A DNA stretch of 64,000 nt from Pseudanabaena sp. lw0831 (GCF_016584665.1 NZ_BBJB01000066.1:80198-144197); one strand, 5' to 3'. Numbered from the stretch's first letter, positions 38,001 to 44,582 are shown. Translations and numbers: made by a program. The notes: generated by a model from the letters alone, not told the origin.

Positions 38001-38521
38001 ACATATTCTCTGTTCTCGATTTGCCCATTGGTGTAATTGATGCCTGCGGAAGGCGTAAAGTTATAAACTAGTTGTAAGCGAGTTTCGTCAGGCAAAGTAT
38101 ATTTGCCACTGTCGCTAGTGATAACGCTGTCTAAGGTTAGTTCGGGAGGTGTGGTACGTGGTAATTTACCGTCATTCAAAAGCGCGTCAATTTTGGCACG
38201 GGCGCGATCGATGATTGGAGTAGCTGCACTTCTAAAAACTTGCTCTGTCCTTGTATTAGCAGCAGTTTGCGCCCGTTCAGAAGATCTAGACACGGTAGTT
38301 ACCACTAACAAGGTAACCACCAAAGTCACTAAGGTCACAGTTGGCAATACAAATCCAGCCGCGCCGCCCTTTCGTTGCCCCTTGGTTGCGCCAAGTAATT
38401 GCCGCACAAAGCGACGGCTAATACGAATTGGGCTACCGATTTTATTTAGCCATTTTCTTAACTTGGCGATAAACTCGGCAAAAAAGCGATTAATTTTACG
38501 GCTTTGCTTAGAATCAGACAT
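29045..38521 (-). CDS. hpsA: Giant hormogonium polysaccharide biosynthesis protein HpsA
   Basis: 3158 residues, much longer than the HpsA proteins I recall (about 1500-1700). A basic N-terminus (1-56) precedes a pilin-like hydrophobic helix GFVLPTVTLVTLVVTLLVV (57-75) with Thr instead of Glu at +5, then RSSERAQTAANTRTEQVFR, typical of HpsA. The rest is a huge Ser/Thr/Asn-rich extracellular region: a Calx-beta-like stretch (about 1744-1920), a Thr-Pro-Pro tract (about 1944-1983) and four repeats of a domain with the consensus TYYVRD followed by F[KR]LSTTLGG and IDLT-x-G-G (about 2060-2135, 2136-2230, 2497-2582, 2700-2783). It is the first gene of hpsABC and two pilins. It is probably surface exposed or part of the secretion complex. 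Confidence 0.9.
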   Translation of the reverse strand: MSDSKQSRKINRFFAEFIAKLRKWLNKIGSPIRISRRFVRQLLGATKGQRKGGAAGFVLPTVTLVTLVVTLLVVTTVSRSSERAQTAANTRTEQVFRSAATPIIDRARAKIDALLNDGKLPRTTPPELTLDSVITSDSGKYTLPDETRLQLVYNFTPSAGINYTNGQIENREYVSTAWKFPIDTDNNGKFDSYGLYSILFRARPPSVTSRPVVPIESRALPMDETTLSGACVSTGGVTNIAGDGGWTNSSDNKLRKSFFVYAVTVPIKDTQSFPVFPVTAAADYEVYNGLNAISAVELQQDRARSPQNNNAVFFEGDTELVNIATFRLNGRMYSAGNLMVGAAANSPITLYQVSSSGGSATNGVTPNPDLFGSCYYEKKNSEIIVAGNVVEGDAVSNNPANLSNSASGKVNVHLFRGAGVPPVASVAGRTGIIELDETNQSVNSTVAGNLSSDLALNDFAYNTRIGALVDAAIALRGQATVNFPLPVNFSTSNLIYAGVKDPASVQSDLVRRIQDEALSSQTEVNAARRSAYTAYFSERTRKVSFREVAFGQIDPSLPPTLTPIPNSDVTQPPELAPPIKWMLPLYANPNFGRGIGTFDLSTGAGFDTSVGGAVAISDPTGITLLQTANRLNLSASDPDAVVTANNNELMIGDRILVGNSLPAKWLKKNTTSGALEFVGEKVLNPLTTNSSVFWNVNNETTAGSVARYRETRSIPLSNLGVSDRGGFWEISAALDPAVTDPLNPTTLTPETSPRTGGLRVVTNAGIYSRRPEDTFLPRFRTGLPDDTTASPNLWDESSAPLWNGQVNNPINDYTDASDPNNKVDELKFAATFNATVDTNSDREQQPRNYVVWPDSMPMTGGAGDTRKGDLQMRATAVYHYKYDAFNAISSPTNYQAPIACVSSYYDPSTPITARNAPIGVTPAPWNPDPNGRSNNGLVYNVGLTSASTTVTFSGIAFNAASGLFYDSTATVSNPAGGIFKFKDPARQPSNTASPYGERLAYQANLIFPNGRFANEPLREVLKKIIVDKAVTTGAAAGLTLPQQSTLDSNLCALQILDNTLTLANTSAALATITPAALAGNPAVSSVQLPHGTFRESSFLDGREVNALNRNESLTESASGNNPSSGDGLAIRVPNRGDIYDLEIEQRQPLEIRTTDIDMDRLRGATISGGNNSGVATDYMLPYSGIVYASREDALEDLSYYDKDGSGNPTPTSLGRRKNLSSTDFLLDPTRKPSSIRLINGYRLWRSSLNNANLANVDGTALVSNATYATFPWTEATKGEKGLTLVSNLPVYIKAQRDPVNPASTTIVPSFNRHTREEFTQLLNENIATPTLIWNNFYQRHADNGAADRLDANFACRPTSNANCTLGDEWRPATVLADAVTVLSANFRDGYRTDGDFDLRNNAYTSTSINWQSQLNTSSEELKDSSYVLDLRRNGFFNNNFVTSSPWLRTRNSDGGAGANTTTWMGDPDATPAVNGNLASYNANGVTPVQRRIAFNEYGMEICRKLPVSECTSTDWFKEGAGTTTLPTFDAAGNITTPAPTNTPTPSTGAPRYIDPNDWRYPRRLSFLRFDDIYKDGNNQLIFAGSCPGSNQTWPMAIGVQNGDLATGYTYPMIMGGLGAPFTLGNKNSYGTVGCPDSGITVSLGGNVDQPEGRRRDQNTPVLTATDGRLESQLIAIGASGTNLPAPDWTPLIATPTWAAGTGNITSPTPGDFQNDNLLGAAITNDQRRSTNNAVYRRYNFPVTIQNRGLLSAGETVKVRVTAYNSGGATPGAVGSPFSLFADPIANTKTDYINSFYNGTVGLNLLMTTSAGLVNVAAPIATATTNIFPRLPVAASSTAGVATGTIPPENESCPATEYCTVVSWTGPTNTATDPNTKTLTVLVVRDSTDENQEEFRVKLNNLQGPLTTYGAITDVRGRLQIATTTAACGSGITRNNNDDRITTPGACPTPPTPTPPTPPTPPTPPTPTPPTPPPTPTPPTPPPTPPLTMYPRVYLQEYLPKLPSSARSMGMPFSTIVPPAASYPFYHSGTTDTRPRPFTPPSWNGSTGSTIGQFVWSNSFEIESAVDITNNTFTVKGNNFANGDAVIVSPSIGGTLPTAAPALVAGQTYYVRDVDPSTETFRLATTLGGAAIDLTAQGTGQSIIVRDNRIDTINLLNDTFSILGSRFSNGDALTLSVTGGTVPVATPALAVGSTYYVRDVVGDTFKLSTTLNGAVIDLTALGTGQATLSLESGIFPDIPQRPEALGEIPMLPGNLTTGSNNGQQMSNSLPPTANGTLWYKAAGSAGNWIGEGNNISYSASNLFINNLSFPAIGGAGRANLNSTGRLLLPDTVCINSSTGIVDERCSTETAAFNTSASTANLLNLNLPYNPHFPSDNISSQSTTSSVQPATTFAVCGGTGNSRAYQSIDKILNLANGTTQTQRDITTGSCPTGTNTPGAAISNFMGTAPTGTFPSLAAGTGLRSALLVPGNAGFIGLSPNASTNGNNGTNTPAPDFGKLSFTASATTVDIATNELILPGNTFTNNQPIVFGPGSLPAATPPLAPITTYYVRDKDVSTSTTVSKFKLSTSLGGPAIDLTSNGSGTIDISSNINLSLGAINTFANNKVHVYNLKNLGAADPSVSLGTVVGGTRTLTGTLTFRANCVDPVTGAGSTCTPTSIRRGPSPVFVMMADSAEDVVFNSFRIKLDGVDPNNIFWVFSKVDANPTFVASASNTITTTTSHNFPIGKPVYFNSSTNSLPTGLTNGRVYYVLSTPSATTFTVSDTLGGSVTTITAATGGGTLTVGPANLAFSGTASRPSVVTGNFIGTMPNAASTIANTSELAVMDEFTSFRGVRFLGFRATDPAINDATLFTAMTEVDQPALLPVLQLHVPDATANNNPSISQPASGGINGTPGASTGQWTIRPTQTEVNVYFVAGSTPSRNGISYTVSSTINSIVGVSAGTVLPTPAFPTGETGGGLANFVRFLENWQNVPVKIAGGFIQNTRSRFATAPFAITGPLVNNPSVGAYSDMKTIFMNPALPTSSGLSGYKLFYQSATGQQLPYYSPPIRLWGYDVGLLTQQPDRFAERFAVPIAGSNEFFREISGDDAWVEALLCALEPANPTALTVAGTAAVNVGRAQREGTTPTNYVKRALRGSDRRSACDFPRYGTTTAGDNPTITYE
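32572..32690 (-). repeat. 9-bp tandem repeat coding the Thr-Pro-Pro tract of HpsA
   Basis: The plus strand is built from GGAGGTGTT and GGAGTT units (GGTGTTGGAGGTGTTGGA...), about a dozen in all. On the coding strand this reads TPP/TPTPP. It is a multiple of 3 and could vary in number without frameshift. The G-rich strand has regular GG runs. Confidence 0.9.
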
Positions 38522-38646
38522 AACTATTTACCAACCTGACTGCAATATATTACCCAAGCAAATTGCAAAAGTTACAAAAAATTTGATCTGATATGGCGAT
38601 CGCCGTTTTATAGCTGTTGCCATGCAGCGGTTTACGCTCAAAGTCG

Positions 38647-38705
38647 AACCAATAAATTTTTTAAAAGTGTTGCTTCGCAACATTTTTAAAAAATTTATTG
38701 TGGTT
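38647..38705. repeat. Palindrome, loop TTC, with AGCGCTTTGCGCT-type flank
   Basis: AACCAATAAATTTTTTAAAA with TGTTGC pairs with GCAACA and its complement around TTC, with two mismatches. The left flank (CAGCGGTTTACGCTCAAAG) is a degenerate form of the AGCGCTTTGCGCTCAAACCC flank of the copies at 43112 and 62480. Confidence 0.75.
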
Positions 38706-38774
38706 CTAACAAAAAAAAGATAGGTAGGGTGGACAATGCTCACTTTACCAATTGCTATGAGTTTGGACAAATTC

Positions 38775-38827
38775 AACCCCAAGAAGTGAATGGCGGCGCA
38801 AAGCGCCGCCATTCACTTCTTGGGGTT
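38775..38827. repeat. 53-bp perfect palindrome, loop AAA
   Basis: AACCCCAAGAAGTGAATGGC with GGCGC pairs perfectly with its complement around AAA. It lies in the hpsA/cupin divergent region, far from any gene end, so terminator function is unlikely. Confidence 0.75.
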
Positions 38828-38887
38828 ACGTCATCCGCAGCTATAATTTGGGAATATTAATGTAATAAGGTGTAATAAGGCGTAATT

Positions 38888-38927
38888 ATGCAGATATGAA
38901 TTTGCGATCGCATATTTATATCTGCAT
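38888..38927. promoter_or_regulatory. Inverted repeat ATGCAGATAT/ATATCTGCAT upstream of cupin gene
   Basis: Two perfect 10-bp arms (38888-38897 and 38918-38927) are separated by 20 bp that contain GCGATCGC. The centre-to-centre distance is 30 bp (three helical turns), and the site ends 64 bp upstream of the cupin gene start. Candidate operator, or a hairpin; no known regulator is recognised. Confidence 0.35.
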
Positions 38928-38991
38928 AACTTGTCGAATAAAATGCTAGAAATATGACAACTCTAACAAGAGAGTCTCAAAAGAGGGTCTT

Positions 38992-40101
38992 ATGCAGCAA
39001 AAATCTACTACCCAATCTAATATCCAAACAGCCCAAACTAGATTCTCTACTTTCGATCCACGTTATTTTTCTCAGATTATAGCTACTTCTGAGCCGATTA
39101 CCGATGAGTGGCGGCGTTGGATTGCGGATAGTAAGTTTGCAGGTGTTGATGATTCCATAATTGTGCAACAGCTAATTATGCATGGAATTAGTCCTAGTTC
39201 AGCAAAGTTAGAAGTAGGCTCCATCAGTCGAAACCCTTATTTTCAATCGGGACATAAATTTGTCCAATTACTTCAAAAATCAGAATCCCACGCCAATATT
39301 CTCTCTGAGTTAGCATCACTGGCTCCTCATTCGCAAACCATTGACAGCAAACCTAATATTTCACGGGCTGATTTCTTAGAAAATTACTACGCTAAAAATA
39401 TCCCTCTAATTCTCACTGATATTACGAAAAATTGGTCAGCACTTTCGCTTTGGAATCCTGAATATTTAAAGGAAAATTATGGTCAGGTCGAGGTAGAAGT
39501 GCAAAGCGATCGCAATAGCGATCGTTTATATGAGCTTAATATTGATAAACATCGCCAAAAGATGCAAATGGCTGATTATGCTGACAATGTAGTAAATGGG
39601 GGTGCAACGAACAACTATTATATGGTGGCAAACAATGGCAATATCGAAAAAACTGCTTTGCGCGGTTTGCTAGATGATATTGAGATATTTCCCGAATATC
39701 TCGATCCTCAAAATATTAACGGCACTACTTTCTTTTGGTTTGGTCCTGCTGGAACGATTACTCCTTTACATCATGATCCAGTTAATCTGATATTTGTCCA
39801 AGTCTATGGTCGCAAAGTATGGAAGATTATTCCGCCATATTACACCCATAGGCTTTATAACTATCGAGGGGTTTTTAGTGCAGTAGATGTCGAAAAACCA
39901 GACTATGAGAAGTATCCATCATTTCATCAAATCCCCATTATCGAAGTGACTTTAAATCCAGGGGACGCTATCTTTATGCCTGTTGGATGGTGGCACGCTG
40001 TCAAATCTCTGGATATCAGCATTTCCATGTCTTTTACTAATTTTGTGTTTCCCAATAAATACGAATGGAAGTTTCCATCAATTACAAATCATAAAAATTA
40101 A
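38992..40101 (+). CDS. Cupin-like/JmjC family Fe(II)-2-oxoglutarate oxygenase
   Basis: 369 residues. The C-terminal cupin_8/JmjC domain (about 115-365) has the metal triad: FWFGPAGTITPLHHDPVNLIF (H-x-D near residue 260) and FMPVGWWHAVKSL (distal His near 340). KVWKIIPP follows the first motif as in FIH-like hydroxylases. The N-terminal 110 residues are a helical region of unknown role, with DEWRRWIADSKFAG. It probably hydroxylates a protein or small molecule. It is divergent from hpsA. The stop codon is inside the next palindrome. Confidence 0.85.
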   Translation: MQQKSTTQSNIQTAQTRFSTFDPRYFSQIIATSEPITDEWRRWIADSKFAGVDDSIIVQQLIMHGISPSSAKLEVGSISRNPYFQSGHKFVQLLQKSESHANILSELASLAPHSQTIDSKPNISRADFLENYYAKNIPLILTDITKNWSALSLWNPEYLKENYGQVEVEVQSDRNSDRLYELNIDKHRQKMQMADYADNVVNGGATNNYYMVANNGNIEKTALRGLLDDIEIFPEYLDPQNINGTTFFWFGPAGTITPLHHDPVNLIFVQVYGRKVWKIIPPYYTHRLYNYRGVFSAVDVEKPDYEKYPSFHQIPIIEVTLNPGDAIFMPVGWWHAVKSLDISISMSFTNFVFPNKYEWKFPSITNHKN

Positions 40102-40147
40102 ACAAAAAAATCGCCTGCTACGCAGGCGATTTTTTTGTTTAATTTTT
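40093..40147. terminator. 55-bp perfect palindrome, loop TAC, between convergent genes
   Basis: AAAAATTAAACAAAAAAATC with GCCTGC pairs with GCAGGC and its complement around TAC, followed by T-runs in both directions. It contains the cupin gene's TAA and touches the end of the minus-strand gene remnant, so it is a bidirectional terminator. Confidence 0.8.
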
Positions 40148-40690
40148 ATATAAATTTAATTTTCTTTGCTGCATGAAAACACATTTTTAGCAATATAAGC
40201 CCTCCTTGAATATGACTAATATTAGATTTGCCATAGGTGCGAGGGAAATAGCGAACGGGAATATCTGTAATCTTTAAGCCTAACTTAGCAGCCCCAAAGA
40301 GTAGATCAAAGTCTCCAAAAGGATCAATGTCTCCAAAGAAATCTCGATTTGCTGCCAACTTTTGGTAGTTTTGGCGCGATATTGCTTTTGTAGCGCATAG
40401 TGAGTCTTTTAGTCGAATATCTCTGACGAGCAAAATGACTCAGCATCTAAGACTATAAAATCTAATTGAGGATAGAGTGTTTGAGCTTGCTTTACTGCAT
40501 GTAGATTTTGTTCAATTCTTGATCCATAGCTTGGCTGCAAAGAGTTAAGTAAATATCCAAGATTAGATCCAACCTCTAAAACTTTTGTTTCTTTCTGAAT
40601 AAAAGTTTTATAAAACTTTTCGATGTCTTGATAATAATAAATATTAAGATCGCGCCATTTCTGTAGATTATTGCGAGAAGAACCATTCAT
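40146..40690 (-). pseudogene. Remnant of a methyltransferase-glycosyltransferase (GT2) fusion gene
   Basis: The first part (40690 to about 40430) encodes the N-terminus of a SAM methyltransferase (NLQKWRDLNIYYYQDIEKFY, VLEVGSNLGYLLNSL, FIVLDAES) and stops at 40409. The other frame (40433-40146) is the C-terminus of a GT2 enzyme: SLCATKAISRQNYQKLAANR, DFFGDIDPFGDFDLLFGAAK, IPVRYFPRTYGKSNIS. In intact cyanobacterial homologues these are the two ends of one large bifunctional protein. Most of the methyltransferase and the GT2 catalytic core are therefore deleted, and the ends are joined out of frame near 40410-40435. Confidence 0.8.
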
Positions 40691-42335
40691 GAATCAACAG
40701 CCTCCCACAATCACAAAGATTTCTGACACTGATATTTCCAAAATATTTATATTCAAAGATATTGGGATCATCTTAATTGCAGTCATAGCACAATGTTGGT
40801 GGACGAGTTTTTTTGTTTCTACAAAAGTAGGACTATTGAATTTTTTACCAGCTTTAGTTTTTATGGGATTGTGGTATTGGTTTACCAAGTTATCACTTGG
40901 TATTCAATATTCTAAATGGTATTTTCTATTAGGTTTCTTAATAACCTTAAGATTGCCTATTACGATCGCACCTCAATTAGAGTTTCTGAGTTGGATTCTC
41001 TATCTCAGTATAATTGGCTTAATCGGATATAAATTTTTTGAATATTTTCATCAGCGTAAGCAATTAATTGTTTTAAGTTTAACAATTATAATTATTCTTT
41101 TTAATTCTTGTACGCATTTATTCCTAGATTCGCCCTTCACATATTCCTTTCGGCTTCTAAGCCAACTGCCTTCTAACTATATAGCAGGAAAAGACAATAA
41201 TCTGACTTGGGAATGTTCTTACGAAGATTCTAGTTTACCTGTGCATTGCGATATGCGTCATTTTATTCCATCCGAAAAAATATTTACAGAGCCTACTTAT
41301 GATGCCAGCTTTTCTGTATTTTTAAATCGTTTCTTTTATGGCTATATCAATTCATTGGTGGGGATACAAGGGCATCGTTGGTTTATGAGTATTAGTCTAA
41401 ATATTTTCCTTTGGATAAGTTCATGTATAGCGATATATCGAATTGGAGAAATTGCTAATCTAGACGAAAGGATGCGGAATATCGCTATTCTATGCTGTGC
41501 ATCAAGTTGGGGTTTTGTACATTTTGTTGCCCAGCCTTCTCCGCATATGACAGCTTTTGCTTTTGCATCGATTATCCTATGGGCAACCCTCGAATTAACC
41601 CACGATGAATTTCTTAATCATCCATTGCTAATACTACTAATTGTATCTGGTTCATTAGTTTATGATATTTACCCCTTAATTCTAATCAGTTCGATTTTAT
41701 TGTTTATCTATAAACGTCCAATTCTTGGTGTTTTAGTCCCGTTGTTATCGATCGCATTAAACGTATTTTGGAAATATATTTCGCTTCAACAAATCCTAGG
41801 CACATTAGGGAATATTCAAAGTCTTAGCAGTCCATCTAGCAATCTTACTTATAGTTTCCAAAATTGGACTAAAGCAATTTTAAGTTTAGATTTTGGTCGA
41901 ATCTGGCAGTTTTTATCCAATGGATTTATGTCTTATTTATATGGTGGCATGATATTTGGAGCGATCGCTTCTACAGGTTTGTTGATTTATCTTATTATCC
42001 AGAAAAAAGATGATACAAATCCTGACGATCATCAACTGCTATTTACACTTTTATTTACAATTACGGCTTGCTTTTGTACTGTGATGTTAATTGCTATGTT
42101 TTTTGTTGCAGCTCAGTCAGAAATCTGGAGTCCGACCAAGTTTTTGCCTCGATTTGCTTTTTATATTTATCCAGCTAATACTCTAGCGATCGCATTTTTA
42201 GCTAGTAAGTTTATAAATCGTTGGAGCTATTTGGCTCCAATCCTAACGTTTATAGTTGCGAACTCAACCATCATCAAGCTTGCTTCGATGTCTGCATTTT
42301 TTGAATATGGTTTAGTTGGGCTGTATTGGCAGTAG
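40689..42335 (+). CDS. Multi-pass membrane protein, possibly GT-C-like
   Basis: About 548 residues with roughly 10-12 hydrophobic helices and a large extracytoplasmic loop (about residues 140-210: CSYEDSSLPVHCDMRHFIP, EPTYDASFSVFLNRF). This topology resembles GT-C glycosyltransferases or O-antigen-related proteins, but no catalytic signature is identifiable. ATG 40689 is preferred over the frame opening at 40671. Its start shares the CATG at 40688-40691 with the divergent methyltransferase remnant. Location next to a glycosyltransferase remnant suggests a surface glycan locus. AT-rich codon use differs slightly from the neighbours. Confidence 0.6.
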   Translation: MNQQPPTITKISDTDISKIFIFKDIGIILIAVIAQCWWTSFFVSTKVGLLNFLPALVFMGLWYWFTKLSLGIQYSKWYFLLGFLITLRLPITIAPQLEFLSWILYLSIIGLIGYKFFEYFHQRKQLIVLSLTIIIILFNSCTHLFLDSPFTYSFRLLSQLPSNYIAGKDNNLTWECSYEDSSLPVHCDMRHFIPSEKIFTEPTYDASFSVFLNRFFYGYINSLVGIQGHRWFMSISLNIFLWISSCIAIYRIGEIANLDERMRNIAILCCASSWGFVHFVAQPSPHMTAFAFASIILWATLELTHDEFLNHPLLILLIVSGSLVYDIYPLILISSILLFIYKRPILGVLVPLLSIALNVFWKYISLQQILGTLGNIQSLSSPSSNLTYSFQNWTKAILSLDFGRIWQFLSNGFMSYLYGGMIFGAIASTGLLIYLIIQKKDDTNPDDHQLLFTLLFTITACFCTVMLIAMFFVAAQSEIWSPTKFLPRFAFYIYPANTLAIAFLASKFINRWSYLAPILTFIVANSTIIKLASMSAFFEYGLVGLYWQ

Positions 42336-42338
42336 TTC

Positions 42339-42389
42339 TAAACAAAAAATGAGAGGTGGCTCTTTGTACCGCCTCTCATCTTTTGTTTA
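42339..42389. terminator. Palindrome shared by two convergent 3' ends
   Basis: TTCTAAACAAAA ... TTTTGTTTAGAA enclose AUGAGAGG-like pairs (ATGAGAGGTGG/CCGCCTCTCAT) and a small loop. The left arm begins 3 bp after one stop codon and the right arm contains the stop of the minus-strand gene (42387). Confidence 0.75.
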
Positions 42390-43001
42390 GAACAGTTGGA
42401 CTGGTTTGGTTGTGGCATAGCTGATGGCTCTGATCGCAAAGCCGATCGCTAGACTAATAATGGTCACTCCACCAAATAATTGCCAAAGCATTTTTTGAGG
42501 GATATCGATATAGGCGAATTGCCGACCAATGAGGGTAATCGCGGCGGCAATCGCACCGATTACTATGCTGGTTAACCAGCTTGATGGAGTCTGTAAAATT
42601 AGCAGCGCCATCTGCACCATAAATCCAATCGTGATCAGTGTGGCGACAATTTCAAGGATAGATAGCTTTTTTTCTGGCGCAGGATCGTAACGGACATCTT
42701 GAAAACCGAGCAAATACATTCCTAGGCAAACACCCGCAGTAATCAAACTGTAGGTAAGATCAGAGGTCTGCCAATAGACTGTAATCACTGCTGCGATCGC
42801 AGCCAACAGTCCCCCGACACTCTGAGGGATGGCAAATATGCCAACTACCGCAAGCATAAACAAAAAAACCAAGCCTAGGTAGTCGCCAAAATAAAATAAA
42901 GTGCTTAACTGAGAGCCTATCCACCCATAGGCGATCGCGATCGCGGTTAGAGAAATTAGCAAGCGATACCCAATTTCAAGTCTTCCGATTTTGAGCGCCA
43001 T
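42387..43001 (-). CDS. Conserved membrane protein of unknown function
   Basis: 204 residues with six or seven hydrophobic segments (for example LLISLTAIAIAYGWIGSQL, YLGLVFLFMLAVVGIFAI, GLLAAIAAVITVYW, IVATLITIGFMVQMALLIL). One cytoplasmic-type loop has FQDVRYDPAPEKK. No family is recognised with confidence. It lies upstream of nothing cotranscribed: the DUF58 gene on the same strand is 216 bp further, separated by a palindrome. Confidence 0.7.
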   Translation of the reverse strand: MALKIGRLEIGYRLLISLTAIAIAYGWIGSQLSTLFYFGDYLGLVFLFMLAVVGIFAIPQSVGGLLAAIAAVITVYWQTSDLTYSLITAGVCLGMYLLGFQDVRYDPAPEKKLSILEIVATLITIGFMVQMALLILQTPSSWLTSIVIGAIAAAITLIGRQFAYIDIPQKMLWQLFGGVTIISLAIGFAIRAISYATTKPVQLF

Positions 43002-43111
43002 AAGATGCCACCAGTTTTTTTGTCGCTGCGAACGTAAAAATTGCGAAGTTAACGCGATATCAAAAAGTATAGCAATCGTTAGCCCGTCTTACAGCGCTTT
43101 GCGCTCAAACC

Positions 43112-43170
43112 CGAACCAATAATTTTTTAAAAGTGGTGCTTCGCACCACTTTTAAAAAATTATTGGTTCG
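43112..43170. repeat. 59-bp perfect palindrome, loop TTC, with flanking AGCGCTTTGCGCT
   Basis: CGAACCAATAATTTTTTAAA with AGTGGTGC pairs perfectly with its complement around TTC. The left flank carries AGCGCTTTGCGCTCAAACCC (43091-43111). A second small hairpin, TGAGGCGG/CCGCCTCA (43173-43195), follows. Between the 3' end of DUF58 and the next gene's start on the minus strand. Confidence 0.8.
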
Positions 43171-43216
43171 TTTGAGGCGGGCAAAGTCCGCCTCAACAAT
43201 TTGGGGTTTTGTAAAG

Positions 43217-44479
43217 CTAAAGCGTTAGATATTCTTGAAGTTGCGATCGCAAAGATTTATAACTTAAATCTTCAGTGTCTAAGATTGTTTCAATTGTTAA
43301 ACCTAGCGATCTCTGATTGGGAACTGATACTTTGGATGATTGTCCTGACGATTGCCACAGCACCCAACGACTACCAAAGGGTAAATAGGCGATGCTATCG
43401 TTGCGATGGGATAGCCACACCACGGGTAGATCTGGCAAATCTTTGAGAATATCTGCGGGTTTTTCGGAAATATTCACGGCAGCTAAGGTTTCTAATACTG
43501 CGCGATCGCTCTGGACAATACCTGTGTCATGTGTCCAAAGTCTGACGCTCAACTTTGACTTTTGAGCATAGAAATAGAGCGAAGCTGCTGTCACTACTGC
43601 TTCTTCAAAGGCTTCAGGCTCCCATCCAACAGAATTGTCAAGGGCGATCGCGACTTCTTGTCCCCCAATCGTCACTTCCAATTCCCGCACCCGCAATTCA
43701 CCAAACTTGGCACTTGTCCGCCAATGGATTAATCTGGTCGGATCGCCCCAGCGATAGGGGCGCAAGGTTTTAGTTAAACCTTCCGTTGCATTGCTGTAGT
43801 TATGCTCATCGCTATATTGACGCGGACTTGTCTCACTTCCTAATTGATCGACCAATGGACAGAGATCGAGGGGTAGCACTGTTGGATAAACGATCGCTTT
43901 CTGTCCCGATGGACAAGCACGACGACTGCGGAATAATCCTAAGGGGCTGGAAGTAGCAATTTCTGTAGATCGAAACAAAAATACACCGCGCTTTGCGGTT
44001 TTCGCTTCATACGTCCAGTGATATTCTTGCAGCGGCGCAATCAACTCGATCACCATGTCTTGCTGCAAAATATTCGAGAGATTTTCTGGCAAAATATCCC
44101 GAACTTCCAGCAATCTCTTTTCAGTTCGCCCCGTATTTTGAATCGTCAAATCTACCCATAGATCATCACCGACACTAACTGGATCAATTTGCGATCGCAC
44201 CACCACCATTTCTGCGAGTAAGCGTTTTGGCATCACCGCCCCCACAATCAATAGTGCTAAACTCACACCACTAATTACATATAGCCAACCTGCAAGGGTA
44301 TTTGTCGCGGCCATAAAAAAGAACAGCGTTAATGCGGTATACATTCCCCCAATAAATTCTGGTGTCGCAAATCGCGATTCTAACCATTTAAAAAAACGTT
44401 TAATCTTAGAAATCTTTTTGGGTTTAGGACTACGTTGTTTGCGATCGCTAGAGATACTTGACATATCGTTTTTTGACAT
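43217..44479 (-). CDS. DUF58 domain-containing membrane protein
   Basis: 420 residues. Two N-terminal membrane helices (about 42-90) are followed by a beta-rich extracytoplasmic domain and the DUF58 signature RPYRWGDPTRLIHWRTSAKFGELRVRELE (about residues 240-270), then a von Willebrand A-like tail (VAIALDNSVGWE). DUF58 proteins are commonly found with MoxR AAA ATPases and transglutaminase proteins; neither partner is in the window. The role is probably in envelope or complex assembly; not established. Confidence 0.88.
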   Translation of the reverse strand: MSKNDMSSISSDRKQRSPKPKKISKIKRFFKWLESRFATPEFIGGMYTALTLFFFMAATNTLAGWLYVISGVSLALLIVGAVMPKRLLAEMVVVRSQIDPVSVGDDLWVDLTIQNTGRTEKRLLEVRDILPENLSNILQQDMVIELIAPLQEYHWTYEAKTAKRGVFLFRSTEIATSSPLGLFRSRRACPSGQKAIVYPTVLPLDLCPLVDQLGSETSPRQYSDEHNYSNATEGLTKTLRPYRWGDPTRLIHWRTSAKFGELRVRELEVTIGGQEVAIALDNSVGWEPEAFEEAVVTAASLYFYAQKSKLSVRLWTHDTGIVQSDRAVLETLAAVNISEKPADILKDLPDLPVVWLSHRNDSIAYLPFGSRWVLWQSSGQSSKVSVPNQRSLGLTIETILDTEDLSYKSLRSQLQEYLTL

Positions 44480-44515
44480 ATTTTAATGCATTAAGTAGTT
44501 GGGGAATAAAAAAGC

Positions 44516-44568
44516 AAACCCAAAAAGACAAATCGCCCGCGTAGCGGACAATTTGTCTTTTTGGGTTT
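44516..44568. repeat. Palindrome, loop GTA, between two minus-strand genes
   Basis: AAACCCAAAAAGACAAAT ... ATTTGTCTTTTTGGGTTT with an imperfect inner part (CGCCCGC/GCGGAC). Located 15 bp past the end of the S-component-like gene and 37 bp before the DUF58 start. Probable terminator of the former. Confidence 0.7.
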
Positions 44569-44582
44569 GGTGAGTAAGTGAG

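Larger units (their letters stand above)
38522..38991. other. 470-bp intergenic region upstream of hpsA and the cupin gene
   Basis: Divergent promoter region of hpsA (minus) and the JmjC/cupin gene (plus). It holds two palindromes (38647-38705 and 38775-38827), a GTAGGGTGG-type fragment at about 38726, short tandem TGTAATAAGG/CGTAAT motifs near 38865 and an inverted repeat around a HIP1 site (38888-38927). No ORF is convincing. Confidence 0.6.
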
